Positions 5,017-7,883 of a stretch of DNA of 7,883 bases are shown one piece after another; the stretch's first letter is position 1, and the number at the start of each line of letters is the position of its first letter. The notes below the pieces were generated by a model. That model did no database searches. It worked only from the letters and a program-made list of their open reading frames with translations, and was not told the origin of the DNA. The stretch is from JABIBT01 sp964481835 (lineage in GTDB: Archaea > Nanobdellota > Nanobdellia > SCGC-AAA011-G17 > PNOQ01), in contig CAYZTT010000022.1 in the NCBI GenBank assembly GCA_964481835.1, positions 1 to 7,883 on the forward strand, in the 5' to 3' direction. The position numbers were made by a program, and so were the translations under genes.

Positions 5017-6510
5017 ATGAAGCAACTTTTAAAAAATGAGAGGTTAATTTTAATCGCCTTATTTGTATTGACTATCTTATTAAGAATTATATTCAAAAAT
5101 GCAGGACTCTATCACTGGGACTCCCTGAAAGATGTTATGGTCATTGAAGAGATGTTAAAAACTGGAGAAATCCAGTATTCTTACGCATATGGTGCTCCCG
5201 GCATGGTGGCTTTTGTATTCCTATTCTATTGGATTGCAAACTTGTTCACTGGAACCACAAGTGCAGAGGGCGCATATTTCTTTGTAACATTCCTAACTTC
5301 AGGCATCGCAGTAGTTCTGACATACATGATATCCAAAAAGATCACAAAAGATCGCTTGATCAGTATTGCAGCCGCACTATTCATTTGTTTTAATGCGGTA
5401 TTTCTCTCTGCAACCACCTATCCAAAAACACATTCAATTTCCTTATTCTTCATACTCTCCTCGCTCTACTTAATGTTCTTATTTAACAAACAAAAAAAAT
5501 CTTGGATAATTGCACTATCTGGGCTACTATTCGGACTTGCAGTTGCCGTGAGAATATTAAACGTATTCATGTTTCTACCATTGCTGTTCTTATATCTCAA
5601 TCCAAAAATAAAAAACTCCAAACTGCTCATAAAAAAATACAAACTAAAGGCAAAATATTTGATCTATTTTGTAATCCCAAGTATAGGAATTTGGTTCTTA
5701 CTCTTTTCCAAAAAAATCTCTCAGCTTGGAGGCCTAGGTAGTTACCTTAGATCTCTCTTCATTGAACAAGGAGCAGCAGTTAGATGGCAGGGACTAATTT
5801 CTCCAAGCCTAACAACTGGCCTGGACCATATATACAAATCAATTTCCATCGTAGGCACAATACTATTAATAATTGGGATAATTTATGCTTTTAAGAACTA
5901 CAAAAAATTATTAATTTTCCTAGCACTCTGGATATTCCCTTCTTTTTTCTATTTTGCAAATATAGATAATCCAGAAGCAAGATTCTTTATAATAATTTTC
6001 CCTGCCCTTTCGATCTTGCTAGGAATTGGAGCAAAATATCTACACAAGAAAAATGGGTGGCTGGGGATTGCTGCAATTCTACTAACCATAATCTTTATGT
6101 TTTCGGTAGCCTACCCCATAATAAAAGCAAGGCACGATTATTCTGGAACAAAGGAATTGGGATTATGGGTCGGGCAAAATACAGAAGAGAATGCAATAGT
6201 AATCTCCAATGATATCGGTTTCTTCATAGAGTACTATGGCAATCGAGAAAGAATTGTACACCCTAGATCCGGAAACGATCAAGAAATAGAGGAATTCATA
6301 AATAAACTCCTTGCATACGTAGAGGAGGGTAGAACTATCTATACCACCAACGAAGGTATGGGAATAGACCCAGGGCAAAAAGTCTTAATCCAAATTCAAG
6401 AGCATTTCAACATAGAGTTAATCGGGGAAGTGCAAAGTGAAGTTTATCAATTCAGCGAACTAGAGCTAAAAAGATATAACGAAGCATTATTCAGATTGAC
6501 TCCGAAGTAA
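5017..6510 (+). CDS. Polytopic GT-C fold glycosyltransferase (ArnT/PMT-like) with extracytoplasmic C-terminal domain
   Basis: 497 residues from the ATG at 5017. About nine to eleven hydrophobic segments fill residues 9-370, followed by a soluble domain of about 125 residues. After helix 1 comes LYHWDSLKDV (31-40), whose Asp35 sits where GT-C enzymes place the catalytic acidic residue of the first external loop, and SYAYGAPGM follows. GLAVAVRILNVFMFLPLL (173-190) and NPEARFFIIIFPAL (318-331) resemble conserved mid- and late-helix blocks of the GT39/GT83 and related families. Such enzymes use polyprenyl-phosphate sugars on the outer face to glycosylate proteins, lipids or glycans. The location right after a GT2 and an SMR-type pair gives the full set needed to make, flip and transfer a lipid-linked monosaccharide. 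The acceptor is unknown. The 3' end overlaps the convergent flippase gene by 24 nt. Family is likely; exact GT class is uncertain. Confidence 0.82.
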   Translation: MKQLLKNERLILIALFVLTILLRIIFKNAGLYHWDSLKDVMVIEEMLKTGEIQYSYAYGAPGMVAFVFLFYWIANLFTGTTSAEGAYFFVTFLTSGIAVVLTYMISKKITKDRLISIAAALFICFNAVFLSATTYPKTHSISLFFILSSLYLMFLFNKQKKSWIIALSGLLFGLAVAVRILNVFMFLPLLFLYLNPKIKNSKLLIKKYKLKAKYLIYFVIPSIGIWFLLFSKKISQLGGLGSYLRSLFIEQGAAVRWQGLISPSLTTGLDHIYKSISIVGTILLIIGIIYAFKNYKKLLIFLALWIFPSFFYFANIDNPEARFFIIIFPALSILLGIGAKYLHKKNGWLGIAAILLTIIFMFSVAYPIIKARHDYSGTKELGLWVGQNTEENAIVISNDIGFFIEYYGNRERIVHPRSGNDQEIEEFINKLLAYVEEGRTIYTTNEGMGIDPGQKVLIQIQEHFNIELIGEVQSEVYQFSELELKRYNEALFRLTPK

Positions 6511-7883
6511 ACCTTTTATTTCTTTTATGTCGATTATTCTCAAAATAATACCCATAATAATATAGAAGATAGCAGCAATAACCAGAACTATGCCTCCATC
6601 AAGAATCAACCCCAGGCCAGTAAACCCCTTTATGAAGTCAATAAAGAATAACGTAACAATTCCTAAAAGAATAATTAAAACCCAGCTTCCAAGAGGATAA
6701 TTCGCATTCAGATGTTTCTTGGTTGCATTTATAGAAAGTACAAATGCAAGCAAAAAACTAATTGCTGTAGCAAACGCGGCCCCCTCAATCCCATATCTCG
6801 GGACCAATAATAAATTTAAAATTAAATCAAAGAAGGCAATTATCAATACAATCTTAGTTACTGCCTTTGGTTTCCCAACAAAAGATATCCCCACTATATT
6901 TAATTTGTATATTGCATAAAAAATCCCTCCAGTAATCAAAATCCTAAGTGCATTAGCCCCCGCAACATAATCTGCCCCAAATAAAATATCTATTATTGTC
7001 TCAGCATAAGAAAAAAAGATTAATCCAACCGGCACAGCCAAAAAGAATCCATATTTCTGCATCATCTCAAATCCAACCTTCAAGGCATTATTATTTCCCC
7101 TCGCTTTCAATTCAGAAACTAAAGGAGACAGAATTGCTCCCATCTCTCCAACTAACACTATCAAAAGCATGGCGATAGGCAAAGCAACATTATAGATTCC
7201 AACTTCAGTCAGGCTTCTAAAATAAGTCAGTACCGCGGTATCTAGAAACTGTATCAATCTTGCTCCGGCAAGTATCAACAACATTGGAGCCCCAAATTTA
7301 ATCAGCGCCTTAACAACTCTAAACTCATACTTGACTTTTATGGACAATATCCTTTTATTCTTAATCGCAAAGGCAAGAAGATAAATAATGAAAACCAATA
7401 GGGTTGCAAGCAAATAACCCAGGGCAGGAGTTGTAACCTCAAATAGGGGATAAAATAAAACAAATAGTAACACAACCCCATTGATTAGTAACTCTCTCAA
7501 AACATAAAATATATTTTGTTCCAATCCCATAAATGACGCAGCAATCACCTCCACTAATGTAGAGAACACAAAAAACCCAGTCAAGAGATAGAGTATTCTA
7601 ATCGAATCGATATGTCCAAAGTATAATACGGAGAGTGTTGGGGCAATTAAAATAAAAAATATTCCTAGAATCAAACTAACAACAAAATTAATGAAAAAAA
7701 CTGAAACAACAGATTGTTTAATTTCAGCAAATTTCTTTTTAACCCTATACTCGGGAATTAATTTCATAAGTGCATTAATCAGCCCCATATTCTTAAACAA
7801 AACAAATAATCCAACAAACGAGAAAACCGCATAAAATAATCCATATTGTTCTACCGTTAATTTTCTAGTTAAAACAAACCTAA
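6487..7883 (-). CDS. Wzx/MATE-type polysaccharide (lipid-linked oligosaccharide) flippase, 5' end missing
   Basis: The frame is open to the right edge. The TTG at 7800 is an internal Leu codon: another 27 codons upstream read RFVLTRKLTVEQYGLFYAV and onward, which is the typical N-terminal part of this family (LT.E.YGLF). Only the first few tens of residues are missing. The visible 464 residues contain about 13 further hydrophobic segments, consistent with a 14-helix MOP-superfamily protein. IPEYRVKKK after helix 2 and LLVPRYGIEGAAFATAISFLLAF in the second half are characteristic of Wzx/RfbX proteins, which move lipid-linked glycans across the membrane. It is convergent with the GT-C gene and its stop lies inside that gene's last codons. 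It probably heads, or belongs to, another transcript of the same surface-glycan locus continuing to the right. Confidence 0.9.
   Translation of the reverse strand, partial: RFVLTRKLTVEQYGLFYAVFSFVGLFVLFKNMGLINALMKLIPEYRVKKKFAEIKQSVVSVFFINFVVSLILGIFFILIAPTLSVLYFGHIDSIRILYLLTGFFVFSTLVEVIAASFMGLEQNIFYVLRELLINGVVLLFVLFYPLFEVTTPALGYLLATLLVFIIYLLAFAIKNKRILSIKVKYEFRVVKALIKFGAPMLLILAGARLIQFLDTAVLTYFRSLTEVGIYNVALPIAMLLIVLVGEMGAILSPLVSELKARGNNNALKVGFEMMQKYGFFLAVPVGLIFFSYAETIIDILFGADYVAGANALRILITGGIFYAIYKLNIVGISFVGKPKAVTKIVLIIAFFDLILNLLLVPRYGIEGAAFATAISFLLAFVLSINATKKHLNANYPLGSWVLIILLGIVTLFFIDFIKGFTGLGLILDGGIVLVIAAIFYIIMGIILRIIDIKEIKGLLRSQSE
6512..6528 (+). terminator. Possible oligo-T terminator after the GT-C gene
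   Basis: Directly after the GT-C stop the plus strand is T-rich (CCTTTTATTTCTTTTAT). Archaeal termination commonly uses such tracts without a hairpin. The stretch also codes for the C-terminus of the convergent flippase, so the T content may be only a by-product of its Lys/Ile codons. Confidence 0.3.

Noticed and set aside
7798..7800. TTG as the true start of the flippase
   Set aside because: The frame continues upstream to the window edge with typical family sequence (LTVEQYGLFYAV), so this TTG is an internal Leu codon.
1..7883. Search for CRISPR arrays, tRNA genes, insertion-sequence ends and long inverted repeats
   Set aside because: No regularly spaced repeats, cloverleaf-like segments, transposase motifs or long terminal repeats were seen by eye on either strand.

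Overview
The window looks archaeal, probably from a low-GC lineage; a DPANN-type or related uncultured archaeon is my guess, since there is no rRNA or marker gene to settle it. The main evidence is in the promoters. Five gene starts each have a TATA-like box (TTATAAA, TTTTTAAA or TTTTTTAA) centred about 25-27 nt upstream of the ATG. This is the geometry of archaeal leaderless transcripts. One gene internal to an operon instead has a clear Shine-Dalgarno motif. No bacterial -35/-10 pairs, tRNA, rRNA, CRISPR array or insertion sequence was seen.

Layout. Left part, minus strand: a xylose-isomerase-like TIM-barrel protein (1276-2304) is coupled by a TAATG overlap to a GNAT-fold acetyltransferase (527-1276). 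These are followed by the first 163 codons of a Gfo/Idh/MocA NAD(P)-dependent oxidoreductase (1-490), which has its own TATA box and runs off the left edge. An 86-nt divergent promoter region (2305-2390) separates them from the plus-strand genes.

Middle, plus strand: a nucleotide-sugar epimerase of the extended SDR type with a Cys/His insertion (2391-3515); a DPM1/ArnC-like family 2 glycosyltransferase that overlaps its end (about 3490-4194); two tandem four-helix SMR/EamA-type membrane proteins (4232-4615 and 4617-4982); and a polytopic GT-C glycosyltransferase (5017-6510). Right end, minus strand: a Wzx/MATE-type polysaccharide flippase (6487 to beyond 7883), convergent with the GT-C gene and overlapping its end by 24 nt. 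Its true start lies outside the window.

How they may work together (inference). The epimerase supplies a nucleotide sugar. The GT2 loads the sugar onto a polyprenyl phosphate at the cytoplasmic face. The SMR-like pair, predicted to sit in opposite orientations, flips the lipid-linked monosaccharide. The GT-C enzyme, which has a membrane-adjacent acidic loop and a soluble C-terminal domain, transfers the sugar to an acceptor outside. This has the same logic as bacterial ArnC-ArnE/F-ArnT. The Wzx-type flippase would move a larger lipid-linked glycan. The window thus appears to be part of a cell-surface glycan or protein/lipid glycosylation locus. The TIM-barrel/GNAT pair has no assigned pathway.
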